From assembly GCA_946481695.1 (NCBI GenBank), contig CAMLON010000007.1:3096-67095 (forward strand): a stretch of DNA of 64,000 nt, in the 5' to 3' direction. The position numbers and the translations under genes were made by a program. The notes below the pieces were generated by a model. It saw only the letters and a program-made list of their open reading frames with translations. It had not been told where the DNA came from and searched no databases. Below, piece by piece: positions 8,818 to 17,859 of the stretch. This DNA comes from an uncultured Bartonella sp. Lineage in GTDB: Bacteria; Pseudomonadota; Alphaproteobacteria; Rhizobiales; Rhizobiaceae. How positions within the stretch are numbered: position 1 is the stretch's first letter; the number at the start of each line of letters is the position of its first letter.

Positions 8818-9840
8818 TTATTCTTTGTTGGAGCGGTTTTTGAACGCCTCAAGTGTTTCATTTATCCGTTGCTTACAAAAATCCGGATCATCAAATTGAA
8901 CTTCGACATCGAACACAACAAGATTTTCAAGCTTTTTGTCCTGTCCATCGGTTTTTAAACGGGCAAAATCTTTTGCGGTGGTTGCAACAGAAAGGTGCTT
9001 TGCCTTCGCCGAGCCGATAATGTCATCAAGATCGAAATCTGTATAGAAATGATGGTCGGCAAAAATCCGTGTTTGTTCAACTTTCCCATCCAATTCGCCA
9101 ATCGAACGGAAAAATTTTTGCGGATTTCCTATGCCTGCAAAGGCCAGAAATTTTTTGCCCGAAACAGTGTCGTTGGCAGAGGGCACAAGATGGGCAAAGT
9201 TTAAGGGTTTTGCTGCACGGGCTGCCAAATGGATAACTTCGTTACCTTTGTCACCATTGCCGATTATCAGCACACTATCGGTATAGGCAAGTTGGGTTAC
9301 AAGCGGCGCACGAAGTGGACCTGCCGGAAACACCGCATTGTTACCCAAACCGCGCAAGCCATCCACCACCATCAGGGCGTAATCGACGAATAAACGGCGA
9401 CTTTGAAAACCATCGTCCATCAGGATGAGGTTGCACCCCTGTTGTTGTAAAAGTTTTGCTGCTTCCAATCTGTCGGTTGCTACAGCAACCGGTGCATGTC
9501 GGGCAAGGAGTAATGGTTCATCACCGACTTCTCGTGCCTTGTCAAATTCGGGGTCGACCAGATGCGGGCTCAGTATTTCGCCGCCGTATCCACGCGAAAC
9601 AATTCCCGGATTAAGACCAAGTTTCTTGGCGGCCCTCGCAAGGCTGATAACAACCGGAGTTTTCCCCGTTCCACCAAGCGTAAAATTGCCGACACACAAA
9701 ACCGGAAGATCAATCACCGGAACATTTTCCCGTTCCATTCTACGGCGGGCAAAAAACCCGTAAATCCACGAAACCGGCAGTAAAAGCCACCGCATGACTT
9801 TTTGTTCATTCCACCAGAAGTCGGGCGCCTCACCAACCAT
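8818..9840 (-). CDS. lpxK: Tetraacyldisaccharide 4'-kinase
   Basis: The 340-residue LpxK phosphorylates the 4' position of the lipid A disaccharide, making lipid IVA at the inner membrane. The N-terminus has an amphipathic membrane-associating segment, followed by the Walker A sequence GGTGKTPV at about residue 57. The text LMDDGFQSR is the conserved metal-binding and catalytic region of LpxK. Its start overlaps the end of waaA by 11 bases, so it is translationally coupled as the last gene of the envelope operon. The 3' end is closed by the hairpin at 8787-8813. Confidence 0.94.
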   Translation of the reverse strand: MVGEAPDFWWNEQKVMRWLLLPVSWIYGFFARRRMERENVPVIDLPVLCVGNFTLGGTGKTPVVISLARAAKKLGLNPGIVSRGYGGEILSPHLVDPEFDKAREVGDEPLLLARHAPVAVATDRLEAAKLLQQQGCNLILMDDGFQSRRLFVDYALMVVDGLRGLGNNAVFPAGPLRAPLVTQLAYTDSVLIIGNGDKGNEVIHLAARAAKPLNFAHLVPSANDTVSGKKFLAFAGIGNPQKFFRSIGELDGKVEQTRIFADHHFYTDFDLDDIIGSAKAKHLSVATTAKDFARLKTDGQDKKLENLVVFDVEVQFDDPDFCKQRINETLEAFKNRSNKE

Positions 9841-11152
9841 GATTGGTATCCTGATGATGAAGCTTGGCCTGCATAATCAATGGATCAATGAACGGCCGTA
9901 GCACTTTTAACGTTCGCTCGAGTGCACCGCTCATATTTGTGGCCGTATCGTACGCCGCTTCGATCATTTCATAGCGGGTTGGCTCGTGGGTCAAAAGTGT
10001 GTTGAGCTGGACGGCAAGTTGCGTGGCATCTTCAACGATTCTTGCTGCATTATTTGCAAAAAATACATCGAATGTATCTTTGAAATTTTCCACATGTGGG
10101 CCCGTCAGTATAGCCGATCCGAGAAGCGCCGGTTCAAGCGGATTGTGCCCACCGGTTTCGGTTAGCGACTTGCCGATAAATGAAACTTTTGCAAGTTGTA
10201 AAAATACCCCCATTTCGCCAATAGTATCGACAAGTATAATATCGGTATTCTCATCGGGCATCCGTTTTTCACTGTGACGGATAACGTGAAGGGACTTCTT
10301 TTCAAGTTCTTCCATAATTGCGTCAGCCCTTTCAGGATGACGGGGCACAATGATCGTCAAAAGATTAGGCAGCCGTGTTTTTAACGCAAGATGAACTTCG
10401 GCAGCGATATTTTCTTCTCCCTCATGGGTGGAGATAGCTGCCCAAACCAGCCGGTTATGTAGGCTTGCACGATATTGCATTAACAGATTTTTATCGGCAG
10501 AAGGTGCAATGTCGGCTTTCAGATTCCCCGAGACCGCGACCGTTTTGACGCCGAGTGCATGATATTGTTCGGCATCGCTTTCGCTTTGCCCGATGGCTGC
10601 ATCAATCTGCCTGAAAATGTGCGAAGCGAGAGCCGGCCGCTTTTGCCATGAATGGAATGAACGGCCGGACATATGTGCGTTCACCATGACTTGCGGGATA
10701 TGACGGCGCGCAAGCCCGTTGATTCGTAATGGCCAGATTTCCGATTCGCAAACAAGTGCCAGATCAGGTTTCCAATGGTCGAGAAACCTTCTTACCGCCG
10801 GTTTAACGTCAAGCGGCGCGAATTGATGAATGACACGGCTGCCGAAACGGTTTTCGACGAGGCTTGCAGATGTAACGGTTCCAGTTGTCAAAAGGACATT
10901 GATATGAAGTTGCAAAATACGGTCGATGAGCGGAACAAGTGCCAATGTTTCTCCCACACTTGCTGCATGAAGCCAGATAAGTGGCCCTTCCGGCCGCTTC
11001 TTGTTTGTGCGCCCCATGCGTTCACGTTTTCGGTGCGGGTCTTCCTTGCCGCGCGCTGCCCTCATGGAAAGATAGAAGGGAAGAAATGGACTGATCAAGC
11101 CGCCTGCCATGCGATAGAGATAGAGTGCCGTGCGAGCCTTGAATTCCTTCAT
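9830..11152 (-). CDS. waaA: 3-deoxy-D-manno-octulosonic acid (Kdo) transferase
   Basis: This 440-residue GT-B glycosyltransferase adds Kdo to lipid IVA, the step after LpxK. An N-terminal hydrophobic segment anchors it in the inner membrane. The segment WLHAASVGETLA contains the glutamate thought to be the catalytic base. The C-terminal half has the CMP-Kdo binding region GEMGVFLQLAKVSFIGKS and GGHNPLEPA. It lies ten bases after the DUF374 acyltransferase and overlaps lpxK, so lipid A kinase and Kdo transferase are made from one message. Confidence 0.95.
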   Translation of the reverse strand: MKEFKARTALYLYRMAGGLISPFLPFYLSMRAARGKEDPHRKRERMGRTNKKRPEGPLIWLHAASVGETLALVPLIDRILQLHINVLLTTGTVTSASLVENRFGSRVIHQFAPLDVKPAVRRFLDHWKPDLALVCESEIWPLRINGLARRHIPQVMVNAHMSGRSFHSWQKRPALASHIFRQIDAAIGQSESDAEQYHALGVKTVAVSGNLKADIAPSADKNLLMQYRASLHNRLVWAAISTHEGEENIAAEVHLALKTRLPNLLTIIVPRHPERADAIMEELEKKSLHVIRHSEKRMPDENTDIILVDTIGEMGVFLQLAKVSFIGKSLTETGGHNPLEPALLGSAILTGPHVENFKDTFDVFFANNAARIVEDATQLAVQLNTLLTHEPTRYEMIEAAYDTATNMSGALERTLKVLRPFIDPLIMQAKLHHQDTNHGW

Positions 11153-11162
11153 AGTGCTCCCC

Positions 11163-11918
11163 CTATTTTCTTTCTTTGAGGCGTTTTTCTGCCTCGTCCG
11201 TCAGACGGTTCATAATGTCGGAAAGTTCGATACGTTTTTGTTCCATGAGGTCGTCATCGGCATCTTCCGGTACATAAAACGCGTCTCCCATGAGAAAGAT
11301 AGAGTGTCCGAATGGCAGCGGAATTACGGTTTTATCCCAAGTTTTTTCCAAAATTTTGACATGGGAAAACGAATAGATATAGGGAACAATAGGGCGGCCA
11401 GATATTTTTGCGAGTAATATAATACCTTTGCCGGCTTCGCGCGCTTTCCCGTGCGCAATATCGGCAATCATTGCCGCTGTTTTGCCTTCTTGTAAGGCCC
11501 GTTTGAGAGTAAGCAATGCCCGTGCACCGCCTTTGTCGGTATTTTGATGTTTTGTTCGTCCGCCCGAGCCGCGCACTGTTTCAAGACCCAGCTTTTCGCC
11601 GACCCGTGCATTGATCTCGGCATCAGCAGAACGCGAAAACATGGCAATGATATGTTCTTTTTTGGGGCGCAAGAACGGCCCCATAATATGACGCCCATGC
11701 CAGAACGTGATAATAAACGGGTTATAGGCATCATGGGCATTTTGCGGATTATCAGACCCTTCAAGTCGTGGATTGGTCCAATAAACCAGACGCAGATAAT
11801 TTGCCATGAGCGATACAACGATCGCTTTTGTTATGCGGGCGTTCATCAATGGATAACGGATTTTACGCCACAGGCGATTTAAAAAGTCCGATTTTTTTTG
11901 TTTTTTCTTTTCAGTCAT
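11163..11918 (-). CDS. DUF374 lysophospholipid acyltransferase-family protein
   Basis: The 251-residue protein belongs to the DUF374 branch of the acyltransferase superfamily, recognised from WHGRHIMGPF (the HGR-type active site), SRSADAEI and GSGGR. Members are encoded beside waaA in many alphaproteobacteria and are presumed to act on lipids of the envelope, but the substrate is not established. One hydrophobic stretch near the N-terminus suggests membrane association. The ATG at 11918 directly abuts the stop of the 38-residue gene upstream (stop 11919-11921), so the two are very likely coupled. Confidence 0.85.
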   Translation of the reverse strand: MTEKKKQKKSDFLNRLWRKIRYPLMNARITKAIVVSLMANYLRLVYWTNPRLEGSDNPQNAHDAYNPFIITFWHGRHIMGPFLRPKKEHIIAMFSRSADAEINARVGEKLGLETVRGSGGRTKHQNTDKGGARALLTLKRALQEGKTAAMIADIAHGKAREAGKGIILLAKISGRPIVPYIYSFSHVKILEKTWDKTVIPLPFGHSIFLMGDAFYVPEDADDDLMEQKRIELSDIMNRLTDEAEKRLKERK

Positions 11919-12035
11919 TCAAGTGTCGAACCAATCACTTTTAACGAGGCGGGCTACAATCCCCATTATTGAAAATAACATAAGCCCGCGAAGGCATTTG
12001 AAAAGCCAATCCATGACACGGTCTGTCATTGTCAT
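11919..12035 (-). CDS. Small 38-residue membrane protein
   Basis: This frame is short but well supported. The ATG at 12035 is preceded by AAGGAG at ideal spacing, and its TGA stop abuts the ATG of the DUF374 gene. The translation starts MTMTDRVMDWLF and ends VKSDWFDT. Residues 10-31 are largely hydrophobic (LFKCLRGLMLF, SIMGIVARLV), consistent with one membrane-spanning or membrane-surface helix. I do not recognise a family. Position inside the envelope operon, between DUF4170 and the acyltransferase, suggests a role at the inner membrane. Confidence 0.65.
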   Translation of the reverse strand: MTMTDRVMDWLFKCLRGLMLFSIMGIVARLVKSDWFDT

Positions 12036-12146
12036 AATCTCCTTACAAGATCAAGACATGGCAATCAAATGCCGAATAAAGAATGCAAAAATGCTTCAAA
12101 AAGTGTTAAAACTGTACCGGCTCGTTTCAGAATAAGCAAATATCTA

Positions 12147-12392
12147 TTATTTGCTTTCAGTATGTTCAGGGTCGAGCAACCGGTGCAGGTGGACGATGAA
12201 ATAGCGCTGCAGTGCATTATCAACGCTTGACTGGGCCTTTGCCCGCCATGCGGCTTCAGCCGACTTGTAATCCGGAAAAATTCCTACGATATCAAGGTTA
12301 TCAAGATCACGGAATTCGTTGCTATCAAGGCTCTTCAATTCTCCTCCGAAAACCAGATGCAATAGTTGTTTCGGTTCACCTGTCGCGCTCAT
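12147..12392 (-). CDS. DUF4170 family protein
   Basis: The 81-residue protein matches the small DUF4170 family of alphaproteobacteria, with LLHLVFGGELKSL, VGIFPDYKSAEAAWRAKAQ and a C-terminal HLHRLLDPE. No biochemical function is known. It is soluble, with no signal peptide. It lies 45 bases downstream of the cysQ-like gene and 111 bases upstream of the 38-residue gene, in a gene order I recall from Brucella and Bartonella. The ATG at 12392 has an AGGAGG-type site nearby. Confidence 0.85.
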   Translation of the reverse strand: MSATGEPKQLLHLVFGGELKSLDSNEFRDLDNLDIVGIFPDYKSAEAAWRAKAQSSVDNALQRYFIVHLHRLLDPEHTESK

Positions 12393-12437
12393 ATATACCT
12401 CCTATGATTACTCTACCCATTTTAATTCGTTAGCAGA

Positions 12438-13238
12438 TTAACGAAATCGTATTTTACGGACAATATCTATCACGTTATCAAGCTCGCGGTTTAAGCCTGC
12501 AATCAAAAAATCGTGTTCAAATGGTGCTTTTCCATAAAGTGGTGTCTTATCGTCGATATCTTTTATCAAACCACCACATTCCTGCAAGATAAGATCAGCT
12601 GCGGCGATATCCCAATCATGGCTTTCCGGTTTTATCAAGACGATGTCTATTTTTCCTTCAGCTGCAAGTGCGATGCGATAGGCAAGCGAGGGAAGATAAT
12701 GGGCAAAACTAACCTGTGACTTGAATTCTGCGGGAAGTTGGGCTTCGAATTTTCCGGTTGCAGAAACGACTAGTTTACCTTCATGCCCTTTTAGAAGTGC
12801 GAGCCTATTGCCATTAAGACTAGCACCTTTACTACGTTCAGCCTTGTAAACGGAATGGGTTGCAGGACAATCGAGAACGCCAACTTGCGAAATTCCATCT
12901 TCTACAACGGCAACTGACACACACCAATGTTTCGAACCGGAAAGAAAACCGCGCGTTCCATCAATCGGATCAACCACAAAATATCGTTTATAGTCGTTGT
13001 GCGGGCGCTCATCCCTGGTTTCTTCCGAAATCCATCCATAATCGGGCCGGGCGGTCAATAAAAGTTCTTTCAGAACTTTGTCGGCTGCAAAATCGCCTTC
13101 ACTGACCGGCGAATTTCCCGGTTTGATCCACACTTTCGGGTCGTTACCAAAAAAGCTTAATGCTGTTTTTCCCGCTTGTTGAGCGGCATCGGTGATGAGC
13201 TCGAGATCTTCCGAATTGGTTGTGCTATTTGCCTGCAA
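12438..13238 (-). CDS. CysQ/inositol monophosphatase-family phosphatase
   Basis: The 266-residue protein carries the metal-dependent phosphatase motifs of the inositol monophosphatase family: DPIDGTRGFLSG (metal and phosphate binding) and SHDWDIAAADLIL near the C-terminus. It is annotated in relatives as 3'(2'),5'-bisphosphate nucleotidase (CysQ), which removes adenosine 3',5'-bisphosphate from sulfate assimilation, but sugar phosphates remain possible. The start is the TTG at 13238: a stop codon lies two codons upstream in frame, no later ATG keeps the conserved start, and AAGGA sits seven bases ahead. It overlaps the end of pmbA by 14 bases. Confidence 0.88.
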   Translation of the reverse strand: MQANSTTNSEDLELITDAAQQAGKTALSFFGNDPKVWIKPGNSPVSEGDFAADKVLKELLLTARPDYGWISEETRDERPHNDYKRYFVVDPIDGTRGFLSGSKHWCVSVAVVEDGISQVGVLDCPATHSVYKAERSKGASLNGNRLALLKGHEGKLVVSATGKFEAQLPAEFKSQVSFAHYLPSLAYRIALAAEGKIDIVLIKPESHDWDIAAADLILQECGGLIKDIDDKTPLYGKAPFEHDFLIAGLNRELDNVIDIVRKIRFR

Positions 13239-14556
13239 GGGTCATTCCTTCAATCAACAAACTAGGGGCAGCTGTCCCATAACGACGGTCAATATCGCTT
13301 GCCGGTGTCAGATGTGACAACATATCAATAAGATTGGAACCGAGAGTAACTTCACTAACCGGATAAGCGAGCTCACCATTTTCAATCCAGAATCCCGATG
13401 CGCCGCGGCTATATTGACCGGTCACAAGATCAACGCCGTGGCCGAAGAGCTCGGTGACATAAAAGCCGTTTTTGATCGCTTTCATCATCTCATCTGGCGT
13501 TTTTTCCCCGGGTTCGATTGCGAAATTGGTGCTTGCCGGTTGTACAGATGAAGCCGAGCGCACGCCGTGACCATTGGTTTCAAGATGAAGTTCGCGGGCA
13601 ACCGATGAAGATAAAAACCAGTGCTTGAGAACGCCATTTTCAATCACGTTGAGAGCCACACCTTCCACACCTTCACCATCAAACGGGCGGGAGGAATTCC
13701 CGCGTTTTTTTAACGGTTGATCGGTGACCATTATTGTCGGTTTCATAATTTGTTCGCCCATTCTGTTTTGCAACAGGCTGGTTTTGCGGGCAACAGCTGC
13801 TCCATTCACCATTGAAGCAATATGGCTTGCAATCGTGCGTGCCATCCGTGGCTCGAAAATAACATTGACAGTTCCGGTTTTCGGCTTTTGCGCATTTAAT
13901 CGTCTAACGGCGCGCTCACCGGCGTTTTTCCCGATTGTCGTTGTCTCGTCGAGATCTTCGTGGTGAAGAGCTGTTGTATAATCGTAGTCGCGTTCCATTG
14001 CCGTTCCTTCTCCGGCAAGCGCACTGCACGAGAAGGAAAAGCGGCTTGATTGATAGCTGCCGCAAAAACCGTCACTGGTTACAAGAACCAATCCGCCACT
14101 TCCATAACCGGCAGAAGCGCCATCAGAGTTGGTGACACCTTTGACAGATAAAGCGGAATTTTCAGTTTCCAGAGCCTTTTCGGTGAGATATTTACTATCC
14201 GGAACAAATGGATCGAACAGATCAAGGTCTTTAGGGGCCTTAACAAGGCGGGTGCAATCAGCCAAACCTTCAAAAGGATTTTCAGGTGAAACTTTGGCCA
14301 TGGCAACCGCCCGTTCGGCAAGGCTTATCGGGTCGGCCGAAAGGTTTGCCGAAATACTTGCTACTTTTTTGCCGACAAATACCCGTAACGAGAAATCATC
14401 ATTTTCCGAGGCCTCGGTTGCTTCCACTTTGCCAAGACGCACCGACACGCTGACCGAGCGCGAGCGGACGATAACAGCATCCGAGCTATCGGCACCGGCT
14501 TTGCGTGCAGCTTCTACCAATGCAGAAGCTTTATCAATTTGGCTATCATGGACCAT
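13225..14556 (-). CDS. pmbA: TldD/PmbA family metalloprotease component
   Basis: This 443-residue protein belongs to the PmbA (TldE) half of the TldD/TldE pair, recognised from FEPRMARTIASHI, FDGEGVEG and GASGFWIENGEL. In E. coli TldD/TldE is a zinc-dependent peptidase that processes peptides such as microcin B17 and the antitoxin CcdA; PmbA is the subunit without the metal ligands. The TldD partner is not in this window. It is the first gene of the minus-strand envelope operon, with an ATG at 14556 after AGAGGAA. Confidence 0.9.
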   Translation of the reverse strand: MVHDSQIDKASALVEAARKAGADSSDAVIVRSRSVSVSVRLGKVEATEASENDDFSLRVFVGKKVASISANLSADPISLAERAVAMAKVSPENPFEGLADCTRLVKAPKDLDLFDPFVPDSKYLTEKALETENSALSVKGVTNSDGASAGYGSGGLVLVTSDGFCGSYQSSRFSFSCSALAGEGTAMERDYDYTTALHHEDLDETTTIGKNAGERAVRRLNAQKPKTGTVNVIFEPRMARTIASHIASMVNGAAVARKTSLLQNRMGEQIMKPTIMVTDQPLKKRGNSSRPFDGEGVEGVALNVIENGVLKHWFLSSSVARELHLETNGHGVRSASSVQPASTNFAIEPGEKTPDEMMKAIKNGFYVTELFGHGVDLVTGQYSRGASGFWIENGELAYPVSEVTLGSNLIDMLSHLTPASDIDRRYGTAAPSLLIEGMTLAGK

Positions 14557-15023
14557 TACAGATTCCTCTCGATCATTTTGTTCAAGATTTTATAAAAACT
14601 TACGCTATAAAACTCAATTCTTTTCGTTGAATGTCGATATTATGTGAACGGGCAACAAGGATCTTGATTGACGAAAATTAGAAACTCGAAATACTTATAG
14701 AAGTATCTCGAGTAATAGAGTCGATTGATTTTGAAAAAGTGAATGTTCGATCTGAAATTACCACAATTGTGGAAAAGATTTTGTTGCGCTGGCAAAGTCG
14801 ATTTAACGATCAAAATCCGAATAATAGCAACTATAACGATGACTTGGCATTTTTATTTCGAAATGCATGACATCACGATTTTAAAGGCAGGAATTCAAAA
14901 CGCCTTTTTCAGGTTCTTTTCTTTTCATACTTTTTTCAAAGAACAGGGCGAAGGATAGGTCAGCTCTTTTGTAAACAGAATTGATGTCGGTTTTTTTAAA
15001 AAACCGACATCGGATAATTTATT
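14557..15023. other. Intergenic stretch with two inverted repeats
   Basis: No gene is called here. An imperfect palindrome at 14684-14713 (12 pairs with one mismatch) lies about 130 bases upstream of pmbA. A second, perfect hairpin at 14983-15011 follows the M16 peptidase gene. A 71-codon plus-strand frame at 14743-14958 lacks a ribosome binding site and was rejected. Confidence 0.5.
14983..15011 (-). terminator. Probable terminator of the M16 peptidase operon
   Basis: GATGTCGG and CCGACATC flank a T-run and A-run to form a perfect inverted repeat, 12 bases beyond the stop at 15024. The U-run lies inside the stem rather than after it, so the call is less certain than a classical terminator. 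Confidence 0.55.
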
Positions 15024-16352
15024 TCAACCTTTGGATGGACCAATAACCAGCAAAGCAGGTTCAGGACGAAGCAGCTTTTCAGCAACTGCTTTGACCTGAT
15101 CACGGGTAACCGCTTCAATCAGTGCGCGGCGCTTTTCTATGTAGTCGATCGGCAGGTTCTCGTCCTGCAAGCCAACCAGTGTTGCTGCAATATCGGAAGA
15201 GGAGCCCATATTCTGCACGGCATAGGAACCAATGACATAGCTTTTTGCCTCATCAAGTTCCTGTTCGCTTACTCCTTCATCAGCCATCTTTTTCACTTCG
15301 CTGCGAATAGTCGAAAGAGATTTTTGTGCTTCGCTTGAACGAGTGCCCGTTGATACAGCCAAGGTTGCAGAATGGTCATAAAGCATCAGGGATGAACCGA
15401 CAGTGTAAGCAAGGCCGCGTTTTTCACGGACTTCCGAAAACAGACGGGATGTAAGCCCCGGTCCGCCCAGAACGTAGTTCATAAGATAGGCAGCAAAGAA
15501 ATCGGGATCATTGCGTTTGACACCAGGGTAAACGAGCATCAGCGATGTTTGCGGCAAATCATAATTAACATTCGCCATGCCGCCGAGATTGAGTTTTGCT
15601 TCGTCTATTTTCTTTAGTTCTGCTTTCTCCGGCAGGGCACCGAATATCTTGTCGATGATTGTTGCTGCTTCGTTTGCGCTGACCGGTCCGACAATGCCGA
15701 TATGGATATTGTCGCGGGCAAACATGGCATGATGTGCTTTGACAAGATCATCACGGCTTATTGTGGCAAGCGTCTCCGGTGTACCTTCTCCACGTCTTGC
15801 ATAAGGATGTTTGCCGTAAATCAACGTCAAAAGACGGTTTTGCGCGATGGTTTTCGGGTCTTTTTCAGAAGCTTTGAGTTCAGCAACCAATTGTTCGCGG
15901 ATACGGTCAATAGCCTCGTCATCAAAGCGGGGCTTCTGGACGGCAAGCGCAAGCAGGTTGAGAGCCTCTTCACGTTTTTCGGCAAGCATTTTCATGTTTC
16001 CGCGCATCCTGTCGCGCGTGACCGAAAATGCCATTTCAGCACCAAGCTCGTCAAGGCGGCTTTGGAACGCTTGCGAGTCCAAATCACCGGCACCCTCGTC
16101 AAAGAGGCCGGTCATCAAATTTGCCAAACCTTCTTTACCTTCGGGATCCTGCGTTGTTCCGCCACCAATGGAAAATTGTATTGAAACAACGGGAACTGTA
16201 TTGTCTTCCACAAGCCAGCCAGTAATGCCTTTTTTCGACGTTACATTTTCAATATTCAGCGCATTGGCAACCGAAACGCCCAACCCGAAACTCAAAATTA
16301 ACGAAAAAACAAGGATTGAAGCACGATGGAAAATAAGTGGTTTCTTGTTCAT
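15024..16352 (-). CDS. M16 (insulinase-type) peptidase homologue, secreted, no HxxEH site
   Basis: This protein of about 442 residues has a signal peptide (MNKKPLIFH followed by a long hydrophobic stretch ending VSVANA) and an M16 fold. The zinc motif HxxEH of active M16 members is not present; the equivalent region reads LANLMTGLFDEGA. The C-terminal part has the R/Y pair region EVREKRGLAYTVG. It is therefore likely the non-catalytic partner of the M16 protein encoded upstream, acting as a periplasmic heterodimer. The ATG at 16352 has GAGGG seven bases ahead; an in-frame ATG at 16364 overlaps the upstream stop and is the alternative. Confidence 0.85.
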   Translation of the reverse strand: MNKKPLIFHRASILVFSLILSFGLGVSVANALNIENVTSKKGITGWLVEDNTVPVVSIQFSIGGGTTQDPEGKEGLANLMTGLFDEGAGDLDSQAFQSRLDELGAEMAFSVTRDRMRGNMKMLAEKREEALNLLALAVQKPRFDDEAIDRIREQLVAELKASEKDPKTIAQNRLLTLIYGKHPYARRGEGTPETLATISRDDLVKAHHAMFARDNIHIGIVGPVSANEAATIIDKIFGALPEKAELKKIDEAKLNLGGMANVNYDLPQTSLMLVYPGVKRNDPDFFAAYLMNYVLGGPGLTSRLFSEVREKRGLAYTVGSSLMLYDHSATLAVSTGTRSSEAQKSLSTIRSEVKKMADEGVSEQELDEAKSYVIGSYAVQNMGSSSDIAATLVGLQDENLPIDYIEKRRALIEAVTRDQVKAVAEKLLRPEPALLVIGPSKG

Positions 16353-16360
16353 GGTAACCC

Positions 16361-17821
16361 TCATTTGCTTTTCTTTTGCTGGTTGGCACCAAGCGGTGAT
16401 GCTTCGTGAACAGGGGGCAACAAATAACTGGTCACACTTTTATCCGTATCGAGATAGCGGTTGGCAACATCTTTGATATCTTCTGTTGTAACTTCCTTCA
16501 GCCGATCCGGCCAATGGGTAACATCATCAATGTTCATGCCAACCGAAAGAGAACTACCGTAAATTTGTGCAAGACCGGCCGGACTATCGAGTGAAAATAT
16601 CATGTTTTTGATAAAACGGTTCCGCGCCTGATCAAGTTCGGCTTTCGTCACGCCGTTCTTGCGTATATCGGCAATTTCACTGGCAATCTGGTGTTGTACA
16701 TCCTCAAGGCTTGCCTCTCCGCGAGGCATTCCATAAAGATAGAAGATACCGTCATCAACGGCATTGCCACTATAATTGGCGCCGACAGATGCTGCCGATC
16801 CGTTTTTGACAACCAATGTCTGGTATAATCGTCCGCGTGGTGCACCGCCTAAAATTTCGCCAAGCAAATCAAGTGCTTCAGCTTCTTTTTTGGCTTTCGC
16901 ATTGTGATAGGAAGGGACGACCCACATTTTCTGGAAACTTGGTTCGCTCACACGTGGATCATGCATTGTCACGGTGCGAAGTGTTTTCTTTTCCGGCTCT
17001 TGCGGGCGGATACGTGGACCTATTTCAGAACGCACCGGCAGTTTGCCATAAATGTCGGAAGCCATTTCGCGCACTTTTTCCGCAGTAACGTCGCCCGATA
17101 TAATAAGTGTCGCATTATTCGGGGTGTAATATTTATTGTAGAAGGATATCGCGTCATCACGCGTCAATTTTTCCATTTCCTGTTTCCAGCCGATAACAGG
17201 ATTATGGTAGGGACTGTTCATGAACAATGTTGCCCTAGTGTCTTCAGCAAGCATCGCATCCGGACTGTTGTCGGTGCGCATGCGCCGTTCTTCAATGATA
17301 ACGTTTCTTTCCGGTGCTATCACTTCATCTGTCAAAACAAGATTTTCCATCCGGTCTGCTTCGAACTTCATAATTGTTTCGAGATACTCCGACGCTACGC
17401 TCTGATAGTAACCGGTATAGTCATAGGACGTAAAAGCATTTTCCTCGCCGCCGATTTTGGCAATGAATTTCGAAAATTCGCCATCTTTATGAGTAGAGGT
17501 GCCTTTAAACATCAAATGTTCAAGGAAATGGGCAATGCCGGTGTGCCCTTTCGGTTCGTCGGCAGAACCGACATGATACCAGATCATTTGTGTCACAACC
17601 GGTGCCCGATGATTTTCAATCACAACAACTTGCAAGCCATTTTTCAGGGTAAAACTCTGTGTTGGACCGGATTTGGTAATTTCAGGAAGATCAGAAGTAG
17701 TTGAAGTTGTCATTTGTGACTCTGTCGGGGTTTTCTCGCTCGTCTCCTCTGCATAAAGAGGAAAAAGCGCGCTCGTAGACAAAAGAACGCCAAACGTTGC
17801 TTTCAAAAACGTTTTTCTCAT
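16361..17821 (-). CDS. M16 (insulinase/processing peptidase-type) zinc peptidase, secreted
   Basis: The catalytic M16 partner. The inverted zinc motif HFLEHLMFKGT is followed by the downstream glutamate segment NAFTSYDYT, as in mitochondrial-type processing peptidases. A signal peptide (MRKTFLKATFGVLL to LYAEE) sends it to the periplasm or beyond. Relatives resemble PqqF/YmxG peptidases; the substrate is unknown. I placed the start at the ATG 17821 because it opens directly into the signal peptide; an in-frame GTG at 17863 overlaps the rsmD stop and gives 14 more residues. It overlaps the next M16 gene slightly or abuts it. Confidence 0.87.
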   Translation of the reverse strand: MRKTFLKATFGVLLSTSALFPLYAEETSEKTPTESQMTTSTTSDLPEITKSGPTQSFTLKNGLQVVVIENHRAPVVTQMIWYHVGSADEPKGHTGIAHFLEHLMFKGTSTHKDGEFSKFIAKIGGEENAFTSYDYTGYYQSVASEYLETIMKFEADRMENLVLTDEVIAPERNVIIEERRMRTDNSPDAMLAEDTRATLFMNSPYHNPVIGWKQEMEKLTRDDAISFYNKYYTPNNATLIISGDVTAEKVREMASDIYGKLPVRSEIGPRIRPQEPEKKTLRTVTMHDPRVSEPSFQKMWVVPSYHNAKAKKEAEALDLLGEILGGAPRGRLYQTLVVKNGSAASVGANYSGNAVDDGIFYLYGMPRGEASLEDVQHQIASEIADIRKNGVTKAELDQARNRFIKNMIFSLDSPAGLAQIYGSSLSVGMNIDDVTHWPDRLKEVTTEDIKDVANRYLDTDKSVTSYLLPPVHEASPLGANQQKKSK

Positions 17822-17859
17822 CAATTCAGGCACAGGCAAAACCTTTCTCGACTGTTTGA

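Noticed and set aside
14743..14958. 71-codon plus-strand frame upstream of pmbA
   Set aside because: Low-complexity aromatic-rich translation, no ribosome site, AT-rich gap.
15024..17821. PqqF/PqqG identity for the two M16 proteins
   Set aside because: The pair has the active-inactive layout, but no pqq genes are nearby and M16 pairs of this kind are common, so only the family is given.
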